The notes under the pieces are model-generated. The model made no database searches. It had not been told where the DNA came from and was given only the letters and a program-made list of their open reading frames with translations. A stretch of 64,000 bases of DNA from contig QFXG01000028.1 in the NCBI GenBank assembly GCA_003402285.1, forward strand, positions 109,422 through 173,421. The letters run 5' to 3'. The number at the start of each line of letters is the position of its first letter. Position 1 is the first letter of the stretch. A program made the translations under genes and the position numbers. Shown here one piece after another: positions 36,377 through 47,300 of this stretch. This DNA is from Candidatus Nitrotoga sp. SPKER (GTDB lineage: Bacteria > Pseudomonadota > Gammaproteobacteria > Burkholderiales > Gallionellaceae).

Positions 36377-36740
36377 AGCTACCTTAATATTTGAAGACAA
36401 ACAGGAAAAATTGGCGCGGTCAAAAATTGAAATTTCTAAATAAGACCACTTTTTAAAGAGGTTGGATGCAAGAAAGTTTTTGCAGCGAAGTAAATCGTCT
36501 TGAATAGCTCCCAAGTTAAACAAGAAGAACCTGTCAAAACATGCCTTTGCCGGTAGACAAATGCAAATGGTTTGATTGCTATTGGTATGCTTCACTCATC
36601 TTGGGCAGGCTCTTGATCAGTTAGGTTACGCTGATCAAACCCGTTCGCGTTGAGCATGTCGAAACGCATTTCTTGCAACTCAATAAATTGCCCATGGCTT
36701 CGACAGGCTCAGCCCAAACGGAGGAATTTGTTCAGCAAGC
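36377..36740. other. Intergenic region with a dispersed inverted repeat
   Basis: Upstream of radA and downstream of the Sel1 gene (same strand). The region carries an imperfect inverted repeat with 23-base arms (36641-36663 and 36699-36721; 4 mismatches; arm core TGTCGAA/TTCGACA) and otherwise no gene. The repeat is of the GACAGGCTCAG type noted at 26357. Confidence 0.55.
36641..36721. repeat. Imperfect inverted repeat, GACAGGCTCAG type
   Basis: The left arm begins CCGTTCGCGTTGAGCATGTC and the right arm ends GACAGGCTCAGCCCAAACGG, with a 35-base loop. It would form a long cruciform or RNA hairpin. Similar intergenic units are widely scattered in proteobacterial genomes; here it lies downstream of the minus-strand radA promoter region. 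Confidence 0.6.
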
Positions 36741-37616
36741 CTATTGGTGAGATTCTTTCCAATCTTTTACCAGTTCCTTCGCTTCGGTAATTTGAGATGT
36801 CGTCATAAATGATTCCGCAACTTTCAGTCCATTTTTTGCACTTTCATCACCTGCCGCACTGGCAAGACTGAACCATTTATGTGCTTCGACGTAGTCCTGT
36901 GTCACACCATGGCCTTGTGCATACATGAGTCCCAAATTATTTTGGGCAACCGGGTGTCCCCTTTCTGCGGCCTTACTCCACCAGGTCACAGCTTGTTTTT
37001 GATCCTGCTCTACCCCTTCACCCGTGTCATACATACCGCCCAGATTTAATTGGGCATCTGCACTTCCCTGCCCTGCAGCCATGCTATACAAAAACACAGC
37101 CTGCTGGTAATCCTGTTCAACGCCTATGCCTTTTTCATACATAAAGGCCAGATTGTATTGAGCCACTTCATCGCCCTGCTCCGCGGCTTTACGAAACCAA
37201 AACACAGCTTGCTGGTCGTTCTGTTCAACGCCTTGGCCTTTTGCATACATAAATCCCAAATTATATTGGGCCTCTGAATTTCCCTGCTCTGCGGCTTTGA
37301 GCAACCAGAACTCAGACTGCTGGTAGCTCTGTGCAACGCCTTCACCTCTCGCATACATAAGTCCAAGATTATTTTGGGCCAATGCCTCCCCCTGCTCTGC
37401 TGACTTGCGAAACCAAAATTCTGCTTTCTGAAAATCCTGATTAACTCCCAAGCCTTTTGCGTAAATCAATCCCATATAATTTTGGGCGAGTGCATGTCCT
37501 TGCTCTGCGGCTTTCTTAAATGATTTCATTGCCTTAGCATAGTCTTTACTGGCTATAAGCTTTTCACCTTCCTCAAAATCTTTAGTAACCGCCCCTGCAG
37601 GTGTTGATGGCTTCAT
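36741..37616 (-). CDS. Sel1-like repeat protein
   Basis: A 291-residue protein made of about seven tandem 36-residue Sel1 units after a short lead-in (LIASKDYAKAMKSFKKAAEQG). The consensus is roughly A-E-Q-G-x-A-x-A-Q-x-N-L-G-x-M-Y-x-x-G-x-G-V. The units are also very similar at DNA level (108-base period). The solenoid should bind a protein partner. There is no signal peptide, so it is predicted cytoplasmic. GGAGA lies 5 bases before the ATG. Neighbours do not indicate a partner. Confidence 0.88.
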   Translation of the reverse strand: MKPSTPAGAVTKDFEEGEKLIASKDYAKAMKSFKKAAEQGHALAQNYMGLIYAKGLGVNQDFQKAEFWFRKSAEQGEALAQNNLGLMYARGEGVAQSYQQSEFWLLKAAEQGNSEAQYNLGFMYAKGQGVEQNDQQAVFWFRKAAEQGDEVAQYNLAFMYEKGIGVEQDYQQAVFLYSMAAGQGSADAQLNLGGMYDTGEGVEQDQKQAVTWWSKAAERGHPVAQNNLGLMYAQGHGVTQDYVEAHKWFSLASAAGDESAKNGLKVAESFMTTSQITEAKELVKDWKESHQ

Positions 37617-37848
37617 ACATTTCTCTCCGTTATTTTAATCATGTCTAGCGGCAAATCTAATTAACGCTGTAGGAATAAGTTTATAAGTCAGAATCATTGA
37701 TTACACAATGACTGGCATCTGCGAATGATGTCATCAATTACGCGCCGATGTCGAGAATATATCTGTTTTTCTTTAGGCAGGAAGTAGCAATCTCCTATCC
37801 CGTAATTGACTCTGTTTCTGACTAAAATATAAATAGCAATCTACGACA

Positions 37849-38793
37849 TTAGCTCTCACTTTGGGTTTCTGTTTGTTTTTTTTGCGTCACCCCAATGTGC
37901 GAATCACCTCGTTTAAGCGCTAGTGCATTCTGTTTTTGCCGCTCAATAGCACGGGCACGTGTTTTTTCCGGCAGGGTATCAAAACAATGCAGGCAAGATA
38001 TGCCCGCCTGATAGCTGGATAACGCCTTTTCTTCTTGTGACACGGGGTGACGACAGGCATAACATTGATCATGCGTCCCTACTTTCAGGCCCTGTCCAAC
38101 AGAAATTCGCTGGTCAAATACAAAGCATTCGCCCTCCCACATGCTCTTTTCAGCGGGAATATTTTCCAGATACTTGAGGATTCCACCCTGTAGGTGGTAA
38201 ACCTCCTTGAAACCTTGCTCCAGCATATAAGAAGTTGCTTTCTCACACCGAATTCCACCCGTACAAAACATGGCAATTTTTTTATGCTTGGCGGGATCAA
38301 GATTTTTGCTGATGTACGCAGGAAATTCTCGAAATGTAGTGGTGTGCGGGTCAATTGCACCTCGAAAAGTTCCTATATCGTATTCATAGCCATTTCGCGT
38401 ATCAATTAGCACGACCTCGGGATCGGAAATCAGAGCATTCCAGTCTTTTGCGTCCACGTAGGTTCCGACCCTTTCGTTCGGATCCACGCCTGGTACGCCA
38501 AGCGTGACAATCTCTTTTTTTAGACGCACCTTCATTCTGTCAAAAGGCATTTCATCAGCATAAGACTCTTTGTGTTCGATACCGGTTAATCGCGCGTCAG
38601 CGCCGAGGAAATTAATCAATGCATCTATCCCGGCACGCGTACCGGCGACCGTTCCGTTAATACCTTCCGTAGCCAGCAAAATTGTTCCATTAAGTCCTTG
38701 TGCCAGGCAAAAATCGAGCAGACCATTTTGTATCTCACGATAGTCAGGTAGTTGGGCAAATTTATATAGCGCAGCAATAACAATATTAGCCAT
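37849..38793 (-). CDS. trhO: tRNA uridine-34 hydroxylase TrhO (rhodanese-related, YceA)
   Basis: Oxygen-dependent enzyme forming 5-hydroxyuridine at the wobble position of tRNAs. The 314-residue protein has the N-terminal acylphosphatase-like domain ([19 protein letters not shown]), the rhodanese domain with active Cys in [16 protein letters not shown] near residue 180, and a C-terminal Cys-rich extension ([10 protein letters not shown] ... CLHC) that may bind zinc. It stands alone. Confidence 0.92.
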   Translation of the reverse strand: MANIVIAALYKFAQLPDYREIQNGLLDFCLAQGLNGTILLATEGINGTVAGTRAGIDALINFLGADARLTGIEHKESYADEMPFDRMKVRLKKEIVTLGVPGVDPNERVGTYVDAKDWNALISDPEVVLIDTRNGYEYDIGTFRGAIDPHTTTFREFPAYISKNLDPAKHKKIAMFCTGGIRCEKATSYMLEQGFKEVYHLQGGILKYLENIPAEKSMWEGECFVFDQRISVGQGLKVGTHDQCYACRHPVSQEEKALSSYQAGISCLHCFDTLPEKTRARAIERQKQNALALKRGDSHIGVTQKKQTETQSES

Positions 38794-38967
38794 GAATTAT
38801 TTAACTCTATTAAAACTTAGGGGATATTTCGTAAAATTTACAGCTATACAGCACGAAAGTCAGGCGCTTAGAGCACTGCATCTAAATTGAATATTAAACC
38901 GGTTCAGAGCCGCTTTCCAGTCTTGATACAAAGCAATCATATCTAAATTACTGCTGTTCCTTCTAAA

Positions 38968-39534
38968 TTAGTCACCTCGCTCAGGATTGGGATGTTTTTG
39001 CAACTTGCGCTGTAACGTGCGCCGATGCATATTAAGTATACGAGCGGCAGCGGAAATATTACCACCACAGTCAGCAAGCACCTTTTGCAGATGCTCCCAT
39101 TCCAGACGATCCACCGACATGGGTTTGGTTACAATCGCGGCTTCAGCAATGCCTGGCTGATGATCAAAAGCCGCAACAATTTCATCCGCATCCGCAGGTT
39201 TGGCCAGATAATATGTCGCACCCAGCTTCACTGCTTCTACGGCGGTTGCAATGCTCGAATAGCCGGTGAGCACTACGATGCGCGCATCGAATTTTCGCTC
39301 CTTTAGATGGACTACCAGTGTCAATCCTGACGGCCCGGGCATCTTTAAATCAATCACTGCGTAAGTGGGAAGATTTTGCGCGATTATTTGCATGGCTTCA
39401 TTTACATTATTTGCCACACTTACTGCAAAATCACGCCGGGTAAGAGCCTGCGCCAACACCCTGCAATAAGTAACGTCATCGTCCACCAACAGCAACTTGC
39501 GCGGTAACGCATTTTCCAGAATAGATAAGTTCAT
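38968..39534 (-). CDS. regA: Response regulator RegA/PrrA/RoxR family
   Basis: Redox-responsive transcriptional regulator, 188 residues: an N-terminal receiver domain with acidic pocket LLVDDD (residues 15-20) and phospho-acceptor Asp62 in VIDLKMPGPSG, and a C-terminal Fis-type helix-turn-helix (GNISAAARILNMHRRTLQRKLQKH) that is almost invariant in the RegA family. The start was placed at the ATG that overlaps the regB stop by ATGA. In relatives it controls respiration, nitrogen and carbon metabolism; the targets here are not known. Confidence 0.93.
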   Translation of the reverse strand: MNLSILENALPRKLLLVDDDVTYCRVLAQALTRRDFAVSVANNVNEAMQIIAQNLPTYAVIDLKMPGPSGLTLVVHLKERKFDARIVVLTGYSSIATAVEAVKLGATYYLAKPADADEIVAAFDHQPGIAEAAIVTKPMSVDRLEWEHLQKVLADCGGNISAAARILNMHRRTLQRKLQKHPNPERGD

Positions 39535-40799
39535 ATTGAATTCGTCACACGTAAACGGGCCAAGGGCAATATCACGCAAGTACATACCCCTCCGCCATCC
39601 CGATTTGATAGTGAAAGCGTACCGCCAAACCGGCGTAATGCGGCATTAACCAGAAACAACCCAAGCCCTTGCCCACTTTCTTTGGTGGTAAAAAATAACT
39701 CTCCGGCATGAGTTTCCGCAGTTGGCGTTAACCCTGCACCACGGTCGGAAACTTCAATTTTCAATTGTGCTAAATTGCAACTAACCTCCACCTCAACACT
39801 ATGCTCCGAGGCATCCGCAGCATTATTTAAAATATTAGTGATCACTTGTCCCAAAACTTGTTCCGCCACAATCTGCGGCGCGGGAGATAAACCTGTCCAT
39901 CGATACCTTACCTGCACCGAGGGACGCATACTGCGCCATTGCGCCAACAAATCTTCAAAATAACTATCAAGTGCGATGCTGTAACCACTTTCCGCACGCG
40001 CTTGTTCTGTGGACGACAGCATCTGGGAAAGCGTATTTTTACAACGCGTAACTTGATCGCGCAACAAGTGTAATTCTTGTACCAATTCTGGTTGCGTCGC
40101 ATATTGATGTTCAAGCTCTTTAAGCACAACAGCCATCGTACCCAGTGGCGTACCTAACTCATGTGCCGCACCCACTGCCAATGCGCCGAGCGCTACCAGA
40201 TGTTCATCACGCAGCGCGTTTTCACGCACTTCCGCCAGCATGCGCTCACGCTCACGCAAGGTGTTACCCATCTTCACCACATAATAACCAACCAACCCTA
40301 CACCTAGAACAAAACCGAACCACATGAGCCAGGCACTTGAATCAAGACGGGCAACGTGGTCAATATGAAAATGCGGCAACGGAATATAAACAAACATCAA
40401 GAACGTATAACAGGCCACAATTATTGCGGCCAACAACCAGGCATAAATAGCCAACAACGTAGCAGCAGCTATAGTGAGTGGCAGCAATAACAGTAGCACA
40501 AACGGATTGGTGGTACCCCCAGCCAGATAAAGCAATGCACTTAACAACAGCACATCCAGCACCAACTGTCCAAACACCTCAATTTCTTGCACGGGCCATG
40601 GCAGTTTGAATCGGATCCAGGTAAGTATATTAAGAACCAGTAACACGGTGCCAATCACCGAGAATGGCAAAGGCATCCCCATCCCTTTGGCAACCACCAA
40701 CACCGCCAGCGTCAGACCGATCACAGCAATATTTTTGAGTACCAGCACGCGTCGCAGATTCACTGGCGACGGTGTTGAAAAAGAAACAAGTGACTTCAT
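39531..40799 (-). CDS. regB: Sensor histidine kinase RegB/PrrB/RoxS family
   Basis: Membrane-bound redox sensor kinase of 422 residues. Six hydrophobic segments cover about residues 20-185. The ubiquinone-binding heptad GGTTNPF is near residue 93. The H-box GAAHELGTPLG has the phospho-acceptor His near 213, and the Cys in QVTRCKNTL corresponds in position to the redox-active cysteine of RegB. N and G boxes follow (ITNILNNAADAS, SDRGAGL, GQGLGLFL). It overlaps regA by 4 bases. Kinase activity is expected to respond to the quinone pool and oxygen. Confidence 0.94.
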   Translation of the reverse strand: MKSLVSFSTPSPVNLRRVLVLKNIAVIGLTLAVLVVAKGMGMPLPFSVIGTVLLVLNILTWIRFKLPWPVQEIEVFGQLVLDVLLLSALLYLAGGTTNPFVLLLLLPLTIAAATLLAIYAWLLAAIIVACYTFLMFVYIPLPHFHIDHVARLDSSAWLMWFGFVLGVGLVGYYVVKMGNTLRERERMLAEVRENALRDEHLVALGALAVGAAHELGTPLGTMAVVLKELEHQYATQPELVQELHLLRDQVTRCKNTLSQMLSSTEQARAESGYSIALDSYFEDLLAQWRSMRPSVQVRYRWTGLSPAPQIVAEQVLGQVITNILNNAADASEHSVEVEVSCNLAQLKIEVSDRGAGLTPTAETHAGELFFTTKESGQGLGLFLVNAALRRFGGTLSLSNRDGGGVCTCVILPLARLRVTNSI

Positions 40800-41052
40800 T
40801 AACTCATCCGTAACTGAATGTTCTCTCGCTTAAAAATAGAGAACAAAAATAGTAGCACCTCGTACCCTATCGTCCGTACACCTATTCATTCACTCATCAT
40901 AATTGACGCGCCACTACGACGATTTGTCAGATTTCGCACAAGAGCATGGCGTTATAAGGGGAACTTACTCTGAAGTGCAACTTTTTAAAAGAATTTAAGT
41001 GCTGAGCTATATTAATATCGAAGCACTTAAACGATCAATCGTAGAAGCACAG
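40800..41052. other. Intergenic stretch with short inverted repeat
   Basis: Left flank of the IS30 wreck. It includes a 9-bp inverted repeat TTAAGTGCT/AGCACTTAA (40995-41003 and 41022-41030, 18-base loop), which may be an end of the old element or its target. No gene was seen. Confidence 0.35.
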
Positions 41053-41348
41053 ATGAAGAAACATAAGCAATTCATCAACTGGTAACGATATCAGATTTAC
41101 GTTGAAACAAGGCGGTTTAAATCAAACTCGGATTTCCCAAAAGATGGACGTAGACAAATCGACGAATTCAAGAGATTTTGCGAAACAAAGGTCAAAGCAG
41201 CTGGCAACCAAGGCAGGCGTAACAAGCTACAGAACAACTCAACGACCGGCCACGCAAAGTGCTGGGTTTCAGGCTACCGCATGAAGTATTATTGGAAATG
41301 AAGATGCGCTACACCGAGCCGGCATTAGCTGTTGCACTTCGAACTTGA
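41053..41348 (+). pseudogene. Decayed IS30-family transposase (N- and C-terminal pieces)
   Basis: Three frames must be joined. An ATG at 41053 begins MKKHKQF, then a stop where Glu is expected, then RYQIYV. A shift leads to LKQGGLNQTRISQKMDVDKS, the IS30 helix-turn-helix. After a jump over the whole DDE domain, another frame gives RPRKVLGFRLPHEV followed by 20 further residues and a stop, the normal C-terminus. Only about 300 of the usual 1000 bases remain, so the element is dead. Confidence 0.7.
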
Positions 41349-41705
41349 ATTCACCTTTACGGTGTAATTGATCAGTTCGTCAATATCGCTAGAAGAGATT
41401 CATAATCTGACTTCACCATAGATCGGAGCCTTACAGAAGAGTTGGTTACCTCGATGCACGCGATATCGCGATCAATACGGTGTTCTTCCACGGTCTTTCA
41501 ACATGGGGATAAGCAACGAAGTCGCGGATGGCTGATCGACCCTGGTGAAACACAGACATACATTGCGCTGACTTCAAAAGGTAAAAGCAAGAAAGAACCA
41601 TGAAATGGTGAATATTATATATTTCACGGCGAGGCGAGCTCTAGGAGCTGGCAGGATACATTTGTCAGCGCGAGAGGTGGTAGTTGGTAGTCGTGTTCTA
41701 ATCCC
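41349..41705. other. Unassigned stretch between IS30 wreck and dinB
   Basis: About 360 bases with no readable frame. A short inverted repeat (CCATGAAAT / ATTTCACGG, near 41600-41630) is present. It probably contains further degraded mobile DNA plus the dinB promoter. No family was recognised. Confidence 0.35.
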
Positions 41706-42863
41706 ATGAGTACTAACTCCCGCCGTATTGCCCACCTTGACATGGACGCATTCTATGCGTCAGTGGAGCTGTTACGTTACCCGGAATTACGTGGTTTACC
41801 GGTTGTAATCGGTGGGCGAACGATGCACCAACCCACGACACAAGCAGATGGCAGTAGACATTTTTATAAACTGCGAGAATACGTCGGCCGGGGTGTAATC
41901 ACCACCTCTACTTATGAGGCGCGTGCCTTGGGTGTCTTTTCAGCCATGGGCATGATGAAAGCCGCACAACTGGCTCCGCATGCCATTCTGCTACCCACGG
42001 ACTTTGACAGCTACCGCCATTATTCGCGGTTATTCAAAACTGCCGTTGCCAGCATTGCACCCAAGATTGAAAGTACGGGCATTGATGAAATCTACATCGA
42101 CTTTACTGATTTATCCGGCGACACATTAGTCCTCGCGCAACGTATCCAACAAGCCGTATACGACGCCACCGGACTCACTTGCTCTATCGGTATCGCGCCA
42201 AACAAGCTTCTCTCCAAAATTAGCTCAGACCTTGATAAACCCAATGGCATAACCATTCTTACCATGTCCGACATTCCTGATCGAATTTGGCCACTGTCCG
42301 TGCGTAAAATTAATGGCATTGGGCCGAAAGCTACCAATAAACTCGCATCACTGGGCATTACCTCCATTGCCGAACTGGCGCAAACAACAGTGAATTTTTT
42401 GCGTAACCACTTTAGTGCCAGCTATGCCAACTGGCTGCATGAAGCATCGCATGGTATCGATAATCGCCCCGTCATCACTCACACCGAACCAAAATCTGTC
42501 AGCCGGGAAACCACCTTTGAACAAGACTTGCATCCGCGCCATGATCGCCCCGCCCTGTCAGCCGCATTCACTGCATTATGTACACGCGTAGCAGCAGATC
42601 TCCAGCGCAAAGGTTATGCTGGTCGTACCATTGGCATTAAACTGCGATTCGAAGATTTTCATACGGTAACCAGAGACTCTACCATTGCTATCCCTACTGC
42701 CGATCCCGTTGTCATTCGTCGAGCGGCTGGAGAATGTTTACGACGGGTGGCCTTAGAGAAGAAACTGAGATTGCTCGGAGTGCGTGTTAGCGCGCTTTCT
42801 CTTGCTGATTCTTCACAAACAACCGTTAATTCACCACAGAAAGAGTTGCCATTGCTGCTTTAA
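41706..42863 (+). CDS. dinB: DNA polymerase IV (Y-family, DinB)
   Basis: Error-prone translesion polymerase, 385 residues. Catalytic acidic residues are in AHLDMDAFYASVEL (residues 9-22) and STGIDEIYIDFTDL near residue 122; the steric region YEARALGVFSAMGM is near 70. The little-finger domain follows NGIGPKATNKLASLGI. The C-terminus ends QKELPLLL, a likely beta-clamp-binding motif of the QLxLF type. No LexA box was identified upstream. The ATG lacks a Shine-Dalgarno. Confidence 0.93.
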   Translation: MSTNSRRIAHLDMDAFYASVELLRYPELRGLPVVIGGRTMHQPTTQADGSRHFYKLREYVGRGVITTSTYEARALGVFSAMGMMKAAQLAPHAILLPTDFDSYRHYSRLFKTAVASIAPKIESTGIDEIYIDFTDLSGDTLVLAQRIQQAVYDATGLTCSIGIAPNKLLSKISSDLDKPNGITILTMSDIPDRIWPLSVRKINGIGPKATNKLASLGITSIAELAQTTVNFLRNHFSASYANWLHEASHGIDNRPVITHTEPKSVSRETTFEQDLHPRHDRPALSAAFTALCTRVAADLQRKGYAGRTIGIKLRFEDFHTVTRDSTIAIPTADPVVIRRAAGECLRRVALEKKLRLLGVRVSALSLADSSQTTVNSPQKELPLLL

Positions 42864-42912
42864 AAATACCTCTCAATTTAGCTGCGTTGTGTAACGATTA
42901 CTTATGGGGTTG

Positions 42913-43740
42913 CTATTCCGTCGCAACGGGTAAACGTATGGTGTATTGACCTGTTTTATCATCACGCACCATCATGAGCAGATTATGTTTCTGCGCGTCC
43001 TCCACCAATTCTTTGAACGAACGATAACCGTAAGCTGATTCAGCAAAACCCGGCTTACGCCGTTGCATGGTGGGCTTAACCATGGAATACCAGATTTTCT
43101 CCTCTCCCCGTTCCGCAATCAATGCTTCAATAGTTTCGACAATAAAATCGAGGGCTTCCTGCCGCTTATCATCTTCAGGCTTTAATATTGATTTTTTCGT
43201 CGTACCACCGGCAGGTGTTTTTGCCGGAGATTTTTTTTCAGCGCGTTTTTTCTGTGCTTCCTGCTCGCGTACCAGATCATCATAAAAAATAAATTCATCG
43301 CAATTAGCGCTGAGCAAATCAGAAGTCGAATCCTTAACCCCAATCCCGATCACATATTTGTTGTTTTCTCGCAGCTTTGAAACCAATGGAGAAAAGTCTG
43401 AGTCACCACTGATAATGACGAAGGCATCAACATGGGATTTGGTATAGCAAAGATCCAACGCATCAACGACCATGCGGATATCGGCAGAATTTTTACCTGA
43501 TTGGCGCACATGTGGGATCTCGATCAATTCAAAAGCCGCTTCATGCATCGTTGCCTTGAATTCCTTGTAACGATCCCAGTCACAATAAGATTTTTTTACA
43601 ACAATGCTGCCCTTGAGTAGTAAGCGTTCAAGCACCTTTTTGATGTCGAACTGTGCATACTTGGCATCACGTACCCCTAATGCAATGTTCTCAAAATCGC
43701 AAAACAAAGCCATGTTGGTAATTTCAGGTTGACCCGCCAT
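42913..43740 (-). CDS. NYN domain protein with C-terminal OST-HTH/LOTUS-like domain (LabA-like)
   Basis: A 275-residue protein with an N-terminal NYN (PIN-like) nuclease domain. The conserved acidic residues are in ALFCDFENIALG near residue 12, DIRMVVDALDLC near 86 and IISGDSDFSPLV near 109. A basic linker (KKRAEKKSPAKTPAGGTTKK) leads to a winged-helix OST-HTH/LOTUS-like domain (KPGFAESAYGYRSFKELVEDA) expected to bind RNA. A role in RNA processing or decay is likely from the family. AGAGG precedes the ATG. Confidence 0.85.
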   Translation of the reverse strand: MAGQPEITNMALFCDFENIALGVRDAKYAQFDIKKVLERLLLKGSIVVKKSYCDWDRYKEFKATMHEAAFELIEIPHVRQSGKNSADIRMVVDALDLCYTKSHVDAFVIISGDSDFSPLVSKLRENNKYVIGIGVKDSTSDLLSANCDEFIFYDDLVREQEAQKKRAEKKSPAKTPAGGTTKKSILKPEDDKRQEALDFIVETIEALIAERGEEKIWYSMVKPTMQRRKPGFAESAYGYRSFKELVEDAQKHNLLMMVRDDKTGQYTIRLPVATE

Positions 43741-43844
43741 CGCTTACCTCTAAGTTAAATTGATCAATACTGCGGCGCCCATTCTCAAAACTAACAGAAA
43801 ACAATCAACTCGTTGCCCGATCCAACGAATCCAAGTATCACCAG

Positions 43845-44279
43845 CTAGCCTCGCGTATTCGATTGTGTCTCAAATTGCATCAAATCCACTAAAGGCTGCG
43901 CTTGCCAACCTGGCTTGCGATGTTCCGCCACAATATTAGTAAAAATGCCACCGCGAACGTAAAATTTAGCGGTCAGACGCATGAAACGCGGCTGGATGGC
44001 GGCCACCAAATCATCCAGAATTCGATTGGTTACATCTTCGTGAAAATGTCCTTCATTACGGAAGGACCAAATATAGAGCTTAAGACTTTTCAGTTCAACG
44101 CAAGTCGTATCCGCAATGTAATCGAGAATTAGCGTAGCAAAATCAGGTTGGCCGGTTTTAGGGCACAGACAAGTAAACTCAGGGATTTCCATGTGAATGT
44201 GGTAATCGCGCTGGAGATTGGGGTTAGCGAATGTTTCCAGAAGTTTGCTGGCCACGGTATTGCTGGGCAGAGCGCTCAT
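43845..44279 (-). CDS. queF: NADPH-dependent 7-cyano-7-deazaguanine reductase QueF (type I)
   Basis: Reduces preQ0 to preQ1 in queuosine biosynthesis. The 144-residue protein is the short, unimodular type. The catalytic Cys is in [14 protein letters not shown] and the substrate-binding Glu is in [22 protein letters not shown]. The start at MSALPSN fits the family; the open frame continues 39 codons upstream into the smc region. It is divergent from smc. Other queuosine genes are not in view. Confidence 0.94.
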   Translation of the reverse strand: MSALPSNTVASKLLETFANPNLQRDYHIHMEIPEFTCLCPKTGQPDFATLILDYIADTTCVELKSLKLYIWSFRNEGHFHEDVTNRILDDLVAAIQPRFMRLTAKFYVRGGIFTNIVAEHRKPGWQAQPLVDLMQFETQSNTRG

Positions 44280-44333
44280 TTTGATATGCCTTGTGGGTCG
44301 GTTAGAATACAACGCATTATAATGTCCAACTGA

Positions 44334-47300
44334 TTGAAATTGCGTCTTTCTCACATCAAGATCGCTGGATTCAAATCTTTCGTTGATCCCACCCATATTG
44401 CTCTACCCGGGCAGATCGTCGGCATTGTCGGGCCTAATGGCTGTGGCAAATCGAACATCATTGACGCGCTACGTTGGGTGCTGGGCGAATCTCGCGCCTC
44501 AGCGCTACGCGGCGAATCCATGCAAGATGTCATTTTCAACGGTTCCGGTAAACGCAAATCAGTCGCGCGCGCCAGCGTCGAGCTGATTTTCGATAACAGT
44601 TTGGGCAAAGCTGCTGGTCAATGGTCAAGCTACGCCGAAATTGCTATTAAACGCGTGCTGCTGCGCGACGGCGATTCCAGTTACCACATCAATAATCAGC
44701 ATGTGCGACGCAAGGATATAACCGACATTTTTCTGGGCACTGGTCTAGGCGCACGAGCTTACGCCATTATCGAACAAGGCATGATTTCGCGCATCATTGA
44801 GGCTAAACCGGAAGAATTACGCATATTTCTGGAAGAGGCTGCGGGGGTATCTAAATACCGTGATCGCCGCCGCGAAACTGAACTGCGCATTGCTGATACG
44901 CAAGACAACCTGCTACGTGTTGATGACATCCTGCTAGAGCTGACCAAGCAACTTACCCATCTAACCGAACAAGCAGCGGTAGCCAGGCACTACCGTGAAT
45001 TAGAATCGAAGCGTGATACAACGCAACAATTGTTGTGGCTGGTGAATAAACAGGAAGCCGAAACACGCCGAGTGCGTTTTACCCAAGGAATTGAAGTAAC
45101 CAAAAACGAACTGGAAGCTGAAACTGCACGCCTGCGTGAAATGGAAAGCAAACTGGAACACACGCGCAATGAACATTACGCTCAGGCTGATGCGCTACAT
45201 GCAAAGCAAGGCGAGCTGTATGCAGCTAATGCTGAGATTGCGCGACTAGAACAGCAGATTGCCCATCTCAACGATCAACGCACGCGCTTGACCCAGCAGA
45301 CGGCCAATAGCAAGCTACAGGTCGAACAGCAGCGCATTCAGTTGCAAGGTGTGGAATCTTTAGTGGCACATTGGCAACAACAACAACAAGAAGCAGACAT
45401 CCAGGTTGAAAGTTGGGAAAGCCGTGCGAACATCGAAGCACAGCATCTACCGCAAGCAGAAGAAGCAGCGCGCACCGAACTGGAGCGCCACAACACGATG
45501 CAACGCGAACAGCTGATCTTGCAGCAACAACTACAGTTGGCCGATACACAACGCGGCCATATCCAGCGCAATTTGCAACAACTAGAAACGCGCCGCTCAC
45601 GTTTACTGCTGGAACAAGACAATCTCCCGCAAGTGGATAGCGAAGCGCTGACAGAGATGCAGTCTCTATTTGCCGAGATGGAGATGGAACACAACGCACA
45701 ACAGCAGCAACTGACACAGCTTCAAGCACAATTACCGGGCGCTGATACAACACGGCGCAATCAGCGCACTGCAATGCAGGAACTGGAACGGCAACTGTCA
45801 CAGATGGAAGCCAAACTTGCCGCGTTGCAACAGCTTCAAAATCAGGTCGATAACGACCAGAATCTGAAACAGTGGTTAATCAAACATCAATTAGACCCAC
45901 TGCCGCGCCTATGGCAATCCATTGGTATTGAAGCAGGCTGGGAAGATGCGCTGGAAGCCGTTTTGCGCGAACGACTCAATGCGCTCGCCCTACCCCACCT
46001 GAACGATGCTGCGGGTTGGAGTGATGCACCACCGGCCAGGCTGGCTATATTCGCAACGGACGGAGCGCATCATTTCGAACCCCAACAAGATATTGGACTC
46101 ACTCCACTAAGGCAGTTCGTCACCTACCATAATCCACAGGTTGCGCCCGTGGTGACAGGCTGGCTGTCTGGTGTATACGTCACGGAAACGCTGGCACTAG
46201 GATTAAATCTGCGTGAACAATTGCCTGCCAGTACCTGGTTCGTGACTCCGCAGGGACACCTGGTTGGCGCGCATAGCGTGCTGTTCCATGCACCGGGCAG
46301 CCAGGTGCATGGCGTGCTGGCACGGCAACGTGAAATTGAGCGTTTGCAGGAAACAGCACGACAACAGGCAACGTCATTGGATCACGGCAAACATCAGGCA
46401 GCACTAGCCGAAGAAACCTATCACGCTATCGAAAGCCGCATTACGCACTTACGTGCGGCAAACAGCGAATTACAGCAACGTCAACATGGAATACAGGTTC
46501 AGATTCTAAAATTAACTCAGTCCAACGAACGCAGCCACGAGCGCGCTGCCCAAATTGCGCGGGAATTACAAGAACTGGCCGAACAGTCTGCTGAAGAACA
46601 ATACCAGCATCAGGAAATCGCTGAGCGCATGGAAATTCTGTGTGTAAACATTGCGACACAGCAGATAGAAGGGGAGCAAGTGAGGCTGCAAACTACCGCT
46701 CAGGAATCTACGTTGCGTCAGCAGCGCGAACGCTTACAAAAAGCGCAGCATGAATTGCAGGAAGCTCGTTTTTTTGCCAAAACCTGTACCGAAAAAATCG
46801 CGGATCTAAAACACAGTTTAAAACGAATCGAGTTGACGTTGGCACAGTTAGAAGAAACTTTGATACAAAACCACGCGGAGTTAGATCAGATCGAAGATGG
46901 TACTAGCAAGCAACAATTACAGGAAGCATTACAACAGCGCCAAGTGCGTGAGCAAGCACTGGCCGAAATGCGCAACAACCTGGAACACACTACCGGTAAT
47001 CTGAGCAGGTTGGAGCAAGAACGTTTGTCCTGTGAACAAAAATTACATCCTCTGCGTGAAAAACTCAATGAATTGTCACTCAAGGAACAGGAAGCACGTC
47101 TGCAATATGAACAATGGGCAGCGCAATTGCAAGAGATGGATGAAACAACACTGCTCTCGCTCTTAAAAAGCGGCAATATCAAACTGAATGCGTTACAAAA
47201 TGAATTAAATCGTCTGAACAGCGACATCACTGGTCTGGGTGCAGTCAATCTAGCGGCGCTTGAAGAATTAAATACGGCACAGGAACGTAAAACCTATCTG

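Noticed and set aside
36741-37616. Regular repeats considered as a CRISPR array
   Set aside because: The 108-base period encodes Sel1 units in one open frame; there are no spacers, and no cas genes nearby.
41102-41284. 60-codon open frame before dinB as a free-standing HTH protein
   Set aside because: It is the frameshifted helix-turn-helix of an IS30 transposase whose other pieces flank it.
45268-45801. 177-codon open frame antisense to smc
   Set aside because: A by-product of Gln/Glu-rich codons in the SMC coiled coil; no recognisable domain.
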